From [Eubacterium] infirmum (GTDB lineage: Bacteria; Bacillota; Clostridia; Peptostreptococcales; Anaerovoracaceae): a stretch of 64,000 bases of DNA. The DNA lies in NCBI GenBank assembly GCA_900450455.1, contig UGGN01000001.1, positions 1 through 64,000 of the forward strand, in the 5' to 3' direction. The position numbers and the translations under genes are program-made. Shown in pieces: positions 14,881-24,077 of the stretch. Numbering within the stretch: position 1 is the first letter of the stretch; each line of letters opens with the position of its first letter. Under the pieces are notes generated by a model, which was not told where the DNA came from, did not search any database, and was given only the letters and a program-made list of their open reading frames with translations.

Positions 14881-15993
14881 CTACTCATCAAAGCTAAGAA
14901 CTTCGTTTAGAGGAAGCTTTGGCACGTAGTAGTTTCTTTCTTCATCTATATAGTAGCTAAGTTCACCGGCCTTTCCCTCAACTATGGTGCTGGTATGAGC
15001 CGGCTTTCCAAGCGCTATCGCAAGTCGCATGGTAATATCCTTGCCAAGCCCTAATTCCTCTGCATAGGCCTTAGCATTTATAGATGCTAGTATACAGCTT
15101 CCATATCCCTTTTCATAGCCGGCTATTGCAATGGTATCCGCTGCTATTCCTGTATCTATATCCTTTATCATAGAAGCACTTCCGGCGTAGTAAATCACCA
15201 CAAAAGCTGCCGGCATCTCGTCTTCCTTTGGAGTCCCAATCTCGCTTGGCAGCGATGCTGCCCACTTAACATGGTCGCAGAGAGTTCTTATCTTTTCCTT
15301 ATTTGTCACAACAACAAAGCGAAGCTCCTGAGCATTTCTTCCGCAGCTTCTCTTCGCCGCCATAGAAACGATTTCCTCAAGTTCTTCCTTTGGAATTTCA
15401 TCCTGCTTAAACCTTCTATACGTCCTACAGCCTTCTAGCAGCTGCTTAAGGTTCATTTTTAATCCGCCTGCAGTATCCGGCCCGCCAATCTTTGTTATTG
15501 CAGTCTTCTCAGACGGCTTTCCGAAGTGAGCCTTAGCGGAAGCTACGTAGTGTTCCGCTGCCTTTTGATTGCCGATTATCTCATCCGCAGTCAACTCTCT
15601 GACTACCTTTGCCGGACTTCCGACTATGAGCACGCCCTCCGGGAATTTCTTGTTCTGCGGAATCAGGCTACCTGCCGCTACGAGGGAGTTCTTCCCGATA
15701 TGGCAACCGTTCATCAAAATCGAACCCATGCCTATCATACAGTTATCCTCAATGACTGCACCGTGAACTATCGCCCCGTGTCCAATCGTCACATCATCAC
15801 CTATATTCATAGGATATCCTGCATCAACATGCAAAACTGCGGATTCTTGGATGTTCACCCTCGAGCCCATTTTGAGCTCAGCCGAATCTCCGCGTGCCGT
15901 TGCGTTGTACCAAATGGAACAGTCCTTTCCACATATGACATCGCCGCTTACAACTGCACCTTCTGCTATCATCAAACCCTCAAAACCGTTCAT
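14881..15993 (-). CDS. Fusion of gamma-carbonic-anhydrase-like hexapeptide protein and nitroreductase (370 aa)
   Basis: Residues 1-165 are a left-handed beta-helix of the gamma-CA/PaaY group: SIWYNATARGDSAELKMG, NIQESAVLHVD, GDDVTIGHGAIVHG, DNCMIGMGS. The histidines that bind zinc in this family (HVD, GHG...VHG) are retained. About residues 178-360 form a nitroreductase-family FMN domain: LLEGCRTYRRFKQDEIPKEE near its start, and IAADTIAIAGYEKGYGSCIL. The two are normally separate proteins. The frame is continuous across the join, with no stop. A TAGGAG site precedes the ATG. Activity and coupling of the two halves are unknown. Confidence 0.82.
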   Translation of the reverse strand: MNGFEGLMIAEGAVVSGDVICGKDCSIWYNATARGDSAELKMGSRVNIQESAVLHVDAGYPMNIGDDVTIGHGAIVHGAVIEDNCMIGMGSILMNGCHIGKNSLVAAGSLIPQNKKFPEGVLIVGSPAKVVRELTADEIIGNQKAAEHYVASAKAHFGKPSEKTAITKIGGPDTAGGLKMNLKQLLEGCRTYRRFKQDEIPKEELEEIVSMAAKRSCGRNAQELRFVVVTNKEKIRTLCDHVKWAASLPSEIGTPKEDEMPAAFVVIYYAGSASMIKDIDTGIAADTIAIAGYEKGYGSCILASINAKAYAEELGLGKDITMRLAIALGKPAHTSTIVEGKAGELSYYIDEERNYYVPKLPLNEVLSFDE

Positions 15994-16147
15994 ATATTCA
16001 TCTCCTAATTTATTTATATTCTTTCAACAACCATTATATTATATCATCCGGCGAACTCAAAACAAAACCGGCATACACAGGATAACTACAAATTAATTAA
16101 TATCTTGCATTATCATTATTGAAACTATTCCATCTGCCGGTTTTTAG

Positions 16148-16156
16148 TGATACAAT
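16148..16156 (+). promoter_or_regulatory. Extended -10 promoter for the small membrane gene and symporter
   Basis: TG-A-TACAAT at 16148-16156 gives a likely start near 16163, about 55 nt before the ATG at 16218. Confidence 0.4.
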
Positions 16157-16217
16157 CATATGATATATAAAAACATGAAATTACAGATAAAATGCTTTTG
16201 GACGTAAAGGAGAAGAA

Positions 16218-16415
16218 ATGCGTAAAAAAAATAGAATGAAACTTAAGAAAGCCGAGGAAATCCTATCAAGAGAAAAACAGCGTCAGAGAAATGCATTTCT
16301 AAACATTGCTACAGCTCTAACCCTAACAACGCTAATTGGACTTTCAATAATTGCCCTCGCACCTGTTCGCAAGAGCAATACGGTAAGTTCCGATTTAGAG
16401 TCGGAAAGCAATTAG
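16218..16415 (+). CDS. Small one-TM hypothetical protein (65 aa)
   Basis: It has a good AAAGGAG site 5-6 nt before the ATG. The N-terminal half is strongly basic and helical (KKNRMKLKKAEEILSREKQR). One membrane segment follows at about 27-49 (FLNIATALTLTTLIGLSIIAL), then a short polar tail. It ends 9 nt before the symporter gene, whose own ribosome site is poor, so translational coupling is plausible. No family recognised. Confidence 0.6.
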   Translation: MRKKNRMKLKKAEEILSREKQRQRNAFLNIATALTLTTLIGLSIIALAPVRKSNTVSSDLESESN

Positions 16416-16424
16416 CTTGCAAAC

Positions 16425-17798
16425 ATGAAAAGATCAGATAAACTCGGCTACAGCATTGCTTCGACCGGAGATGCGATTGCCTATACATTTATAGGTACTT
16501 TTTTGATGTTCTTTCTTACCACCGTGGCAAAGATTGACCCGGCAAAGGCCGGTATAATCAGCGCTGTCGGTGCTATTTGGAATGCCATCTTCAATCCCTT
16601 CATGGGGTACTTTTCTGACAAGGTGAGAACGCGCTTTGGAAAGCGCAGACCTGTAATGCTTGCGTTTTCAATTCCGCTTGGGGTTTCACTCTTCTTGCTT
16701 TACACCGTTGTTCCACTTCCGGAAAACCTGAAAGCAATCTACTACGGTCTAATTCTCATGCTGTTTTGGACATCCTACACTGGTTTCTTCGTTCCGTATC
16801 TGGCGCTCGGTGCCGAATACACTACAAACTACGACGACAGAATCTTGCTCAGGCTCTACGCTTCTTTCTTTAATATGATGGGCATTCTGATTTGTATGTT
16901 CTCACCGACACTTTTGATAGATTTCCTAAAATCAAAGGGAGTTGAAACCGATCACGCATGGTCGCTAACTGCAGGAATGCTCGGGCTGATTATCATGACC
17001 GTGATATTTATCACGGTTCATCTATCAAAGAGTAAGGACCTTCCATGTTCTAAGGAAGACGCTCCGATAAAGGATAAGGGCACGGGAATTCCGGGTATAT
17101 TTGCCGAATACCTGTCGGTTGCAAAGCTTAGACCCATGATATACCTGACCATCGCAAGCCTCGCATCGCTTATTTGCTATGCGATTTTGATGTCAGATAT
17201 GCTCTACTTTATGACGTACAATCTGAGATTTTCCCCTAAGATTATTGCACTTCTTCTTTTGATCAGACCTCTTCTTGCTGTGGCTATTATTCCTCTTGTT
17301 GGAAGAATAGCAATCAAAACAGACAAGCGCCTGGCTATAATCGCCTTTTACTTTATCGGTATCGCTTTGATGGTGCTGCTTCACTTTATCGGTATAGAGA
17401 GCAAGTTTACCATTGCGCTATACCTTCTCGCTTTGATGCTCTGCACATGTATCTACTGGCAACTGATGCCTGCAATCTACTACGACGTGTGCGATTACGA
17501 CCGGCTTCACAGCGGTAAGTCCAGACAGGGAACCATAGTATCCTTTCAAGGACTCATCGAAGCGGTGGCTGTCGGCGCGGGCTCGCTGATACTTGGTACA
17601 CTGCTTAAACTTTCCGGCTTTGATGGGAATGCCACCGTGCAAAATTCAGAGACTTTAGCTCGAATCGAGACCTGTACAACCATAATTCCTGTCATCTTTC
17701 TAGCAGTTGCGGCAGTTTCTGTATACCTTTACCCGATAACAAAGCGCGCGCACGAAGAAATTCTAAGAGATTTAGCCAATAATAAGCGAAAAGATTAG
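16425..17798 (+). CDS. GPH-family (glycoside-pentoside-hexuronide) cation symporter (457 aa)
   Basis: This MFS-type sugar:cation symporter has about 12 hydrophobic segments. It begins KLGYSIASTGDAIAYTFIGTF, as GPH proteins do, and has NAIFNPFMGYFSDKVRTRFGKRRP at the loop 2-3 motif and YDDRILLRLYASFF. The substrate (a glycoside, pentose or uronate) cannot be told. There is no clear ribosome site at the expected distance. It is likely coupled to the 65-aa gene. Confidence 0.82.
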   Translation: MKRSDKLGYSIASTGDAIAYTFIGTFLMFFLTTVAKIDPAKAGIISAVGAIWNAIFNPFMGYFSDKVRTRFGKRRPVMLAFSIPLGVSLFLLYTVVPLPENLKAIYYGLILMLFWTSYTGFFVPYLALGAEYTTNYDDRILLRLYASFFNMMGILICMFSPTLLIDFLKSKGVETDHAWSLTAGMLGLIIMTVIFITVHLSKSKDLPCSKEDAPIKDKGTGIPGIFAEYLSVAKLRPMIYLTIASLASLICYAILMSDMLYFMTYNLRFSPKIIALLLLIRPLLAVAIIPLVGRIAIKTDKRLAIIAFYFIGIALMVLLHFIGIESKFTIALYLLALMLCTCIYWQLMPAIYYDVCDYDRLHSGKSRQGTIVSFQGLIEAVAVGAGSLILGTLLKLSGFDGNATVQNSETLARIETCTTIIPVIFLAVAAVSVYLYPITKRAHEEILRDLANNKRKD

Positions 17799-17835
17799 TA
17801 AATCTAATAAAATTGTCTTAAATTATTGGTTTTAT

Positions 17836-17864
17836 TTTACAATAAATGGATAATATGTTAATAT
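17836..17864 (+). promoter_or_regulatory. thrS promoter
   Basis: TTTACA (17836-17841) and TAATAT (17859-17864) are spaced 17 nt, with a TG one base before the -10. The leader is only about 60 nt, too short for a T-box. Confidence 0.6.
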
Positions 17865-17930
17865 AAGGGGTACAATTAAAATACCTTTTTAATACTAATT
17901 AATGCTAAATTTTATATGAGGGATAGTTTT

Positions 17931-19700
17931 ATGAATAAAGAAGAATTTGCAAAAGTATATCGCCATTCCCTTGCACATATCCTGGCAAAAGCTGTTATGG
18001 AAATTTACGGCAAGGAGAATGTACAGATAGCCATCGGTCCGGAGATTGCCGACGGATTTTACTACGATTTCGTTTTACCTAAGAATGTGACAAACGACGA
18101 CTTCCCTGCAATAGAGGAGAAGATGCGTGAGATTATCAAGCGCAGAGAAGATTGGGTATGTAAGGAACTCTCCAAGAGCGAAGCTCTGGAGGTATTCAAG
18201 GATCAGAGATTCAAGCTTGAGCTAATCAATGAGCTTCCGGAAGATGAGAGGCTCACAGTTTACTACACAGGTGATGACTTCGTTGACCTATGTCGTGGCC
18301 CACACATCAACAATTCTCAGGAATTGATGAACTGCGCTTTCAAGATTAAGTCAGCCTCCGGCTCATATTGGAGAGGCGACGAAAAGCGCGATCAATTACA
18401 GCGCATCTACGTTTACGCATTCCTAAACAAGCAGGATCTCAAGGAACATCTAAGATTAGTTAAGGAAGCTATGGAGCGCGACCACAAGAAGATTGGGCCG
18501 GCACTTGATTTATTTATGTTCCAACCAAGTGCTCCCGGTATGCCTTACTGGCTACCAAGAGGATGGAAACTCTTCAATGCACTTAAGTCATTCTGGTCAG
18601 ACATCCATGATGAGCATGGATATCAGGAGATTTCAGGTCCTGTACTCAGCAGCAGTGAGCTTTGGGAGATAAGCGGACACTGGGGTCACTACAAGGAGAA
18701 CATGTTTGTCGTTCCTCCGGCAAACGAAGGTGACAAGATTTATGCGCTCAAGCCAATGAACTGCCCTAATGCAATACTGGCATATAAGAGAAGTCTTCAC
18801 AGCTACAAGGACCTTCCAATTAGAATCAGCCAGACAGATACCATCCATCGTAAGGAGAAGTCAGGTGAACTTAACGGTCTGTTCCGTGTTCAGATGTTCC
18901 GTCAGGACGATGCACACACAATCCTAGCCGAGAATCAGGTGGCTGATGAAATCGCTGATATCATGAAGATTGCTGATGAAATCTATGGAACACTTGGACT
19001 AAAGTATCGTGCAGAGCTTTCAACAAGACCTGATGACTACATGGGAGATATCGAGTCATGGAACAAGGCTGAGGCAGGTCTAAAGGCAATTTTGGACAAT
19101 CAGTATGGAGAAGGCAACTACGAGATCAATGAAGGCGACGGAGCTTTCTACGGTCCGAAGATTGACCTTCAGATGACAGACGCTCTAGGTCGTGAATGGC
19201 AGATGGGTACAATACAGCTTGACTTCCAGCTACCTTTGAACTTTGATTTGAAGTACACTGCAGCTGACGGAAGCCAGCAGCGCCCGGTTATGGTTCACCG
19301 TGCGATTTTCGGTTCATTTGAGCGTTTCATCGGCATTCTAATCGAGAACTTCAAGGGTGCATTTCCATTCTGGCTCTCACCTGTTCAGGTAGGCATAGTT
19401 CCTATCCGTCCTGAGCACAACGAGTATGCTGAGAAAGTTGCTAAGCTTCTACGTAGAAACCGCATCAGATTTGAGGTTGACTACGAGAACCGCAACATGA
19501 AGGAGAAGATTAAGGCTTACAAGAATTACAAGACTCCATATATCATCGTCCTCGGTGATAAGGAAGCCGGTGAAAACACTGTTTCTGTAAATGTTCGCGG
19601 AAGCAACAAGCAAATTCAGAACGTTCCACTGGAGAAGTTCATCGAAATGTGTAACGAGATGAATCTCGAGCATAATCTTGAACTAATTGAGGAGCTGTAA
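17931..19700 (+). CDS. thrS: Threonyl-tRNA synthetase lacking the TGS domain (589 aa)
   Basis: This enzyme charges tRNA-Thr. The start at 17931 follows GAGGG by 8 nt. The protein begins at the N2 editing domain (HSLAHILAKAVMEIYG near residue 11; the zinc/editing HxxxH pattern). It continues through class II motifs (motif 2 FRVQMFRQDDAH, motif 3 HRAIFGSFERFI) and the anticodon-binding domain (VGIVPIRPEHNEYAEKV). The usual N-terminal TGS domain of about 60 residues is missing, and no open frame upstream could encode it. Expression from its own promoter; strong terminator after it. Confidence 0.95.
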   Translation: MNKEEFAKVYRHSLAHILAKAVMEIYGKENVQIAIGPEIADGFYYDFVLPKNVTNDDFPAIEEKMREIIKRREDWVCKELSKSEALEVFKDQRFKLELINELPEDERLTVYYTGDDFVDLCRGPHINNSQELMNCAFKIKSASGSYWRGDEKRDQLQRIYVYAFLNKQDLKEHLRLVKEAMERDHKKIGPALDLFMFQPSAPGMPYWLPRGWKLFNALKSFWSDIHDEHGYQEISGPVLSSSELWEISGHWGHYKENMFVVPPANEGDKIYALKPMNCPNAILAYKRSLHSYKDLPIRISQTDTIHRKEKSGELNGLFRVQMFRQDDAHTILAENQVADEIADIMKIADEIYGTLGLKYRAELSTRPDDYMGDIESWNKAEAGLKAILDNQYGEGNYEINEGDGAFYGPKIDLQMTDALGREWQMGTIQLDFQLPLNFDLKYTAADGSQQRPVMVHRAIFGSFERFIGILIENFKGAFPFWLSPVQVGIVPIRPEHNEYAEKVAKLLRRNRIRFEVDYENRNMKEKIKAYKNYKTPYIIVLGDKEAGENTVSVNVRGSNKQIQNVPLEKFIEMCNEMNLEHNLELIEEL

Positions 19701-19752
19701 GGTTTTGGATTGAATTGTTAATAGACGATTTATATAGGTGTTAAAAAATACC

Positions 19753-19792
19753 AAAAAGAGGGGGTAAGTATCATACTTTCCCCCTCTTTTTT
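19753..19792. terminator. Bidirectional terminator after thrS
   Basis: AGAGGGGG ... CCCCCTCT arms are flanked by an A-run on the left and T6 on the right. It serves thrS and the convergent aldolase gene. Confidence 0.9.
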
Positions 19793-20381
19793 ACTCTATG
19801 TATTTACTAATTCTCGCCTCTATGTACTGCTCGGCAGCCTTTTCCATTGCGAGGCAGATATCAAGTGCCTCCTTAAGGTCCTTGCCACAGGCAATCATGC
19901 CGTGGTTTGATATTATACATCCGGAGCGGTCGCCAAGTGCCTTTACGACGTTTCTCGTCAGCTTTCGGCTTCCGGCAAAGGCATAGTCGCTTATGTAAAT
20001 CAGCTCGCCTGTAATCTTTGCCAGTTCCTCATCTAGAACCTGAAGTGGCTTTCTTGCCGCTGCAAAGATAGAGCAATATTTGGAATGCGTATGTATTATA
20101 GCTCCGATATCACTTCTGCTCTCATATATTCCCGCATGCAAACCTTTCTCGGTTGTCGGAACGTTTCCGTCTCCATATGTCAGCGTTCTAATTGCAACCT
20201 TTACCATGTCCCCGGCATCTATCATTTTATAATCAAGCCCTGATGGAGTAACAAGCATATAGTTTGCAGAAAGCCTTATTGAGATATTCCCCCAGGTCCC
20301 CTGAACAAGGCCGAGCTCAAGAAGCTTACGTCCGTATTCAGCCATGGATCGTCTGGATTGCCATTCATCATTTTTTCTCAT
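19791..20381 (-). CDS. Class II aldolase/adducin family protein (196 aa)
   Basis: Zinc-dependent aldolase/epimerase family (fuculose- or ribulose-phosphate type). The family pattern is intact: GNISIRL near residue 35, TPSGLDYK, the THSKYC metal-ligand stretch with HTH histidines, and the third histidine in ISNHGMIACG. The ATG at 20381 follows GAGGAGG by 7 nt. It overlaps the end of the upstream paralogue by 14 nt. The sugar-phosphate substrate is not determined. Confidence 0.82.
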   Translation of the reverse strand: MRKNDEWQSRRSMAEYGRKLLELGLVQGTWGNISIRLSANYMLVTPSGLDYKMIDAGDMVKVAIRTLTYGDGNVPTTEKGLHAGIYESRSDIGAIIHTHSKYCSIFAAARKPLQVLDEELAKITGELIYISDYAFAGSRKLTRNVVKALGDRSGCIISNHGMIACGKDLKEALDICLAMEKAAEQYIEARISKYIE

Positions 20382-20982
20382 CTGCAATCCTCCTCTCTGC
20401 CCTGGAGTACTTGTTCAAATACTTCCTTCTATTTGTACTCACTATAAAGAAGCCCAGCTCCTTCGCTCCGCCTATTGCAGAAGCTTTTAGGACGATTTCT
20501 GCGGATTTCTCGAGTACCGTCATAGCAACGACAGCCTCGTATGGATTTCTGCCCACGGTTATAGCATAGCCGGGAGATAGTTCTCCCTGCTCTTCTACAA
20601 GCACCGCCGAGTCACCCCTAAGATAGGCGGCAATCTTGTGTGCCTCTTTCTTTAGTATCGGAGCCCTATGTCCAATGATCTGTGCGAAGTCGTCGAGCAC
20701 TGCTGTTACGGGCATGCCGACTTTGATACACTCCTTACAGTATTTAGGCGCGCTAAGCATAAGAGCCTCATAGTTCTTGAGGCTCATTAGTATTTCGGCT
20801 TCCGTTGTATACTCGCCAGGAACTTCCGAGAAGTCCTCGTATCCCAGTTTGTCGAGTTCGGTCTCCACTTTTGATATGTAGCATTTCCCGTCCAATTTAA
20901 CGAGCAATCTGTCGCCATCTTGTAAATGGTATTCAAGCTCTCTTATCTTTTTGATATATTTTGAAAGCTCTTCCGATTTCAT
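20368..20982 (-). CDS. Degenerate class II aldolase-like protein (204 aa)
   Basis: The C-terminal half lines up with the next gene. LMLSAPKYCKEC stands where the active paralogue has THSKYC; AVLDDFAQIIGHRAPI and NPYEAVVAMTVLEKSAEIVL match the late helices. The HxH metal ligands and the NHG histidine are replaced (LSAP and EQGEL), so it is predicted to be non-catalytic. The start at 20982 follows AAAGG by 8 nt. It sits in an operon TetR - this gene - active aldolase. It may be a partner subunit or a ligand-binding protein. Confidence 0.6.
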   Translation of the reverse strand: MKSEELSKYIKKIRELEYHLQDGDRLLVKLDGKCYISKVETELDKLGYEDFSEVPGEYTTEAEILMSLKNYEALMLSAPKYCKECIKVGMPVTAVLDDFAQIIGHRAPILKKEAHKIAAYLRGDSAVLVEEQGELSPGYAITVGRNPYEAVVAMTVLEKSAEIVLKASAIGGAKELGFFIVSTNRRKYLNKYSRAERRIADEKK

Positions 20983-21004
20983 CCAATAATCCTTTCCCTC
21001 AAAA

Positions 21005-21547
21005 TCAACCAATACACTCTACCTGACGAATAATGTTATCCATCTTGTCCATCATCTTATTTGCGTCAATCTTGCCATCGTGCAGATATGTATGATTTAG
21101 AACCGCGTAAAAACCACCGGTTAAAAATGTCAGTTTTGTCTCATCTCCGTCGATTCTATCCAGTATCATCTGCTCTATTTCTAAAATTGGATTGCAGCCG
21201 CCCGGTTCGACTATTGATGCTGAAATTACCCTGATTATCAGCGCCGGGAAATCAGCTGCATCTTTAATCAGCTGTTCGAAGACATGTCTCACATCCGGAC
21301 GATTGTCTTCCCTTTTCTCTTTCCTTTCGCAGTATTCCCTTACTGCGTTAACCTCATCCTCACAAAGTGCGTCTAGCACACCTTTAACACTCCCAAAGTA
21401 GTTGAAAACCGTTGTCCTGGAAACATTCGCAGCATCTGCAATGTCCTGCATTGTGACATGCTCAATTCCATGAGTTTCTAATAATGCCTTAGAATTCTGC
21501 ATTATTAGTCTTCGGGTCTTTCCTCTCTTGCCATAAAATACACTCAT
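21005..21547 (-). CDS. TetR/AcrR-family regulator (180 aa)
   Basis: The N-terminal HTH contains TRRLIMQNSKALLETHGIEH then VTMQDIADAANVSRTTVFNYF, a standard TetR signature. The ligand domain is divergent. The start at 21547 follows GGGGAG by 7 nt. It is first in the operon with the two aldolase-family genes, so it probably represses them in response to a substrate; the ligand is unknown. Confidence 0.85.
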   Translation of the reverse strand: MSVFYGKRGKTRRLIMQNSKALLETHGIEHVTMQDIADAANVSRTTVFNYFGSVKGVLDALCEDEVNAVREYCERKEKREDNRPDVRHVFEQLIKDAADFPALIIRVISASIVEPGGCNPILEIEQMILDRIDGDETKLTFLTGGFYAVLNHTYLHDGKIDANKMMDKMDNIIRQVECIG

Positions 21548-21686
21548 TCTTTTTCTCCCCACTTAGGCACAATATTATGTTTTTATATACAGTCTAACGC
21601 ATAGTTAAACCCACATATTTAATATTATCTCATCTCCCATAAAATATCAATGTAAAAATCGTATAACACAATAATTTCTCATTTCT

Positions 21687-24056
21687 CTATGCCCCATTCT
21701 TGCGTCTTCTTCCCCTGCGTCTTTCTAACTTGCGAGCCTTACGCTTCTCCGAAATCCACTTGCCGATCCCCACGCCTTTGTGTATGTATCTGAATAGACC
21801 TTCTGTGGCAATCAAAAATACTACGAGCAGCATAGCAGCCTCGGTCGTAATGCTGTTAATACCGAAGAGCTTAGGCATAAATATAACACTGTAAGCCATG
21901 CCTGCTATCAAAATCGTCATCATTCCAAGGTGAAGCCTGTTTATTGGCTGTGCTACCTTGCCTAAATATAGGAAGCCTACCAGAGCGACAAGCATTGTGC
22001 TCGAGGTTGAAATACACTCTGAGGTTATGTGGAACACCTGACCGAATACAACTAGAGAACTTACACTTATGAACATCGTAATGCCCGCCGGCAAGGCCAT
22101 CTTAAACACATTCGACAGGAACCTTCCTTTGATTCTATCGAAGTTTGGCTCAAGTGAAAGTACGAACGACGGAACGCCAATTGTAAACATGCTTATCAAA
22201 GTAATCTGCGAAGGCTTTAGCGGATACTTCAGTACACTAATTACCGAAAACACTGCAAGAAGCAGCGAAAATATATTTTTAGTCAAATACAAGGATGCCG
22301 CCTTCTGGATATTGTTTACTACTCTTCTTCCCTCGGAAACCACAGAAGGCATCTTGGAGAAATCCGAATCCATCAAAACGAGCATAGAAGCATTGGATGC
22401 CGCCTCGCTTCCCGAAGCCATCGCTACCGAACAATCTGCATCTCTTAGAGCGAGGACATCATTCACACCATCACCTGTCATACCTACTGTCTTGCCCTGC
22501 TTCTTGAGAGCCTTGACAAATGCAAGCTTCTGTTCAGGCGTAACTCTACCAAATACCGTAAACCTCTCGACAGCCTCGTATATCGACTGCTCATCGGTCA
22601 AATCTCCGGCATCAACATAGTGGTCTCCGCCTATGATTCCGGCTTCCATCGCAACATGAGATACTGTCTCAGGATTGTCTCCCGAGATAACTTTAATCTC
22701 AACGCCGTTTGCTGAAAAATACTCAAATGTCTCTTTTGCAGACTCCCTGACAGGGTTGTCCAGAAAGACAAGTCCGAGAAGTCTCACAGGTGCCTCTAAT
22801 CTGCCTCCGTTTGGAACCTCACCGGTCTTTGCAATAGCAAGGACTCTGTAGCCCTGATTACTCATGTTACTTATGTATTTTTCGTATCTTGTAAAATCAT
22901 TTCTCAGTACGAACTCAGGCGCTCCGATTACGAAATTTCCTTCAACAAAGCAGGTTGCACTGTACTTATATTTTGATGAGAATCCGCAAACAGATGTTGC
23001 CTCTCTTCCACTCAGTTTCGTAAAGTAATCTTGAAGTGCTGCCATAGTCGAGTTGTCCTTACTCTGGTATCTCACGACATCACCGATAAGTGTCTCAAGT
23101 TCCTCATCGTTAATACCCTTGTCCATCTTTACAAAGCCCTCAACCCTCATGTCCGGACCCGTTATCGTACCCGTCTTATCGACGCAGAGTACATCTACGC
23201 GCGCAAGAGCTTCTATGCACTTCATATTCTGTACGAGAACATCCTTCTTTGCAAGTTTCAAAGCCGAAACTACCATGGCTATACTTGCTGTCATATATAG
23301 ACCTTCAGGAATCATTCCAAGGATAGCTGCAACCATTGAAGTTACACTACTTCTGAATGTTCCACCGAGTATATACCACTCCTGAAATACAAGTGTAAGT
23401 CCCATAGGAATAATCAAGACACCAATGACCTTTACGAGCTTGTCGAGCGACTTGATCATCTCGGATTCTTCCTGCTTGTCCTTGGTTGCTTCTATTGTAA
23501 GCTTTGATATATATGAGCTGGCTCCAACTGCTGTGAGAACTGCCATGCACTCTCCGGAAACCACATAGCTTCCTGAAAGTAGCACATCCCCTTGGGATTT
23601 TCCAATCTCGTCAGCTTCACCTGTCAAAAGCGATTCGTTTACCTGAATCGAACCTTCCACAACTTCTGCATCCGCAGGAATCTGGTTACCTGAACTCAAG
23701 ATTACCACATCATCGATGACGAGCTTCTCAGTTGGAACCTCGGTTCTCTTACCCTCTCTCAAAACCTGAACCTTCGGCATCTTGAGTATCTTTAGGCTAT
23801 CTAAGGTACGCTTTGATCTTATCTCCTGCAGTATCCCTATCGCTGTATTAGCCAATACGATGAGCATGAAAGTCAGATCTTTGAGAGAACCCGCAATCAC
23901 AAGCAGAAGTGCGAGCACAGTAAATATAAGGTTAAAGTAGGTAAAAACGTTATCCTTCACTATCTGCTTAACCGTCCTTGTCGACGAGCTTACCTTTACA
24001 TTCACCTTCCCGGCTTGTTCTCTGTCTTTTACTTCTTGCTTTGTTAAACCCTGCAT
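21687..24056 (-). CDS. Cation P-type ATPase, CtpE-like (789 aa)
   Basis: It has the phosphorylation motif DKTGTITGPD, the TGEADEIGK actuator motif (TGE), GDGVNDVLAL hinge and about 10 membrane segments. IPEGLYMTAS in the fourth segment is the ion-site motif of CtpE-type pumps, which have been linked to calcium uptake in mycobacteria. No N-terminal metal-binding CXXC domain is present, which argues against copper or cadmium transport. The C-terminus is very basic (RKARKLERRRGRRRK). An AAAGGG site precedes the ATG. The ion is inferred. Confidence 0.85.
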   Translation of the reverse strand: MQGLTKQEVKDREQAGKVNVKVSSSTRTVKQIVKDNVFTYFNLIFTVLALLLVIAGSLKDLTFMLIVLANTAIGILQEIRSKRTLDSLKILKMPKVQVLREGKRTEVPTEKLVIDDVVILSSGNQIPADAEVVEGSIQVNESLLTGEADEIGKSQGDVLLSGSYVVSGECMAVLTAVGASSYISKLTIEATKDKQEESEMIKSLDKLVKVIGVLIIPMGLTLVFQEWYILGGTFRSSVTSMVAAILGMIPEGLYMTASIAMVVSALKLAKKDVLVQNMKCIEALARVDVLCVDKTGTITGPDMRVEGFVKMDKGINDEELETLIGDVVRYQSKDNSTMAALQDYFTKLSGREATSVCGFSSKYKYSATCFVEGNFVIGAPEFVLRNDFTRYEKYISNMSNQGYRVLAIAKTGEVPNGGRLEAPVRLLGLVFLDNPVRESAKETFEYFSANGVEIKVISGDNPETVSHVAMEAGIIGGDHYVDAGDLTDEQSIYEAVERFTVFGRVTPEQKLAFVKALKKQGKTVGMTGDGVNDVLALRDADCSVAMASGSEAASNASMLVLMDSDFSKMPSVVSEGRRVVNNIQKAASLYLTKNIFSLLLAVFSVISVLKYPLKPSQITLISMFTIGVPSFVLSLEPNFDRIKGRFLSNVFKMALPAGITMFISVSSLVVFGQVFHITSECISTSSTMLVALVGFLYLGKVAQPINRLHLGMMTILIAGMAYSVIFMPKLFGINSITTEAAMLLVVFLIATEGLFRYIHKGVGIGKWISEKRKARKLERRRGRRRKNGA

Positions 24057-24077
24057 ACTTTCCCTTTTCTAAACAAA

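Noticed and set aside
17799-17930. T-box leader before thrS
   Set aside because: The leader after the likely promoter is about 60 nt and has no T-box sequence or terminator/antiterminator.
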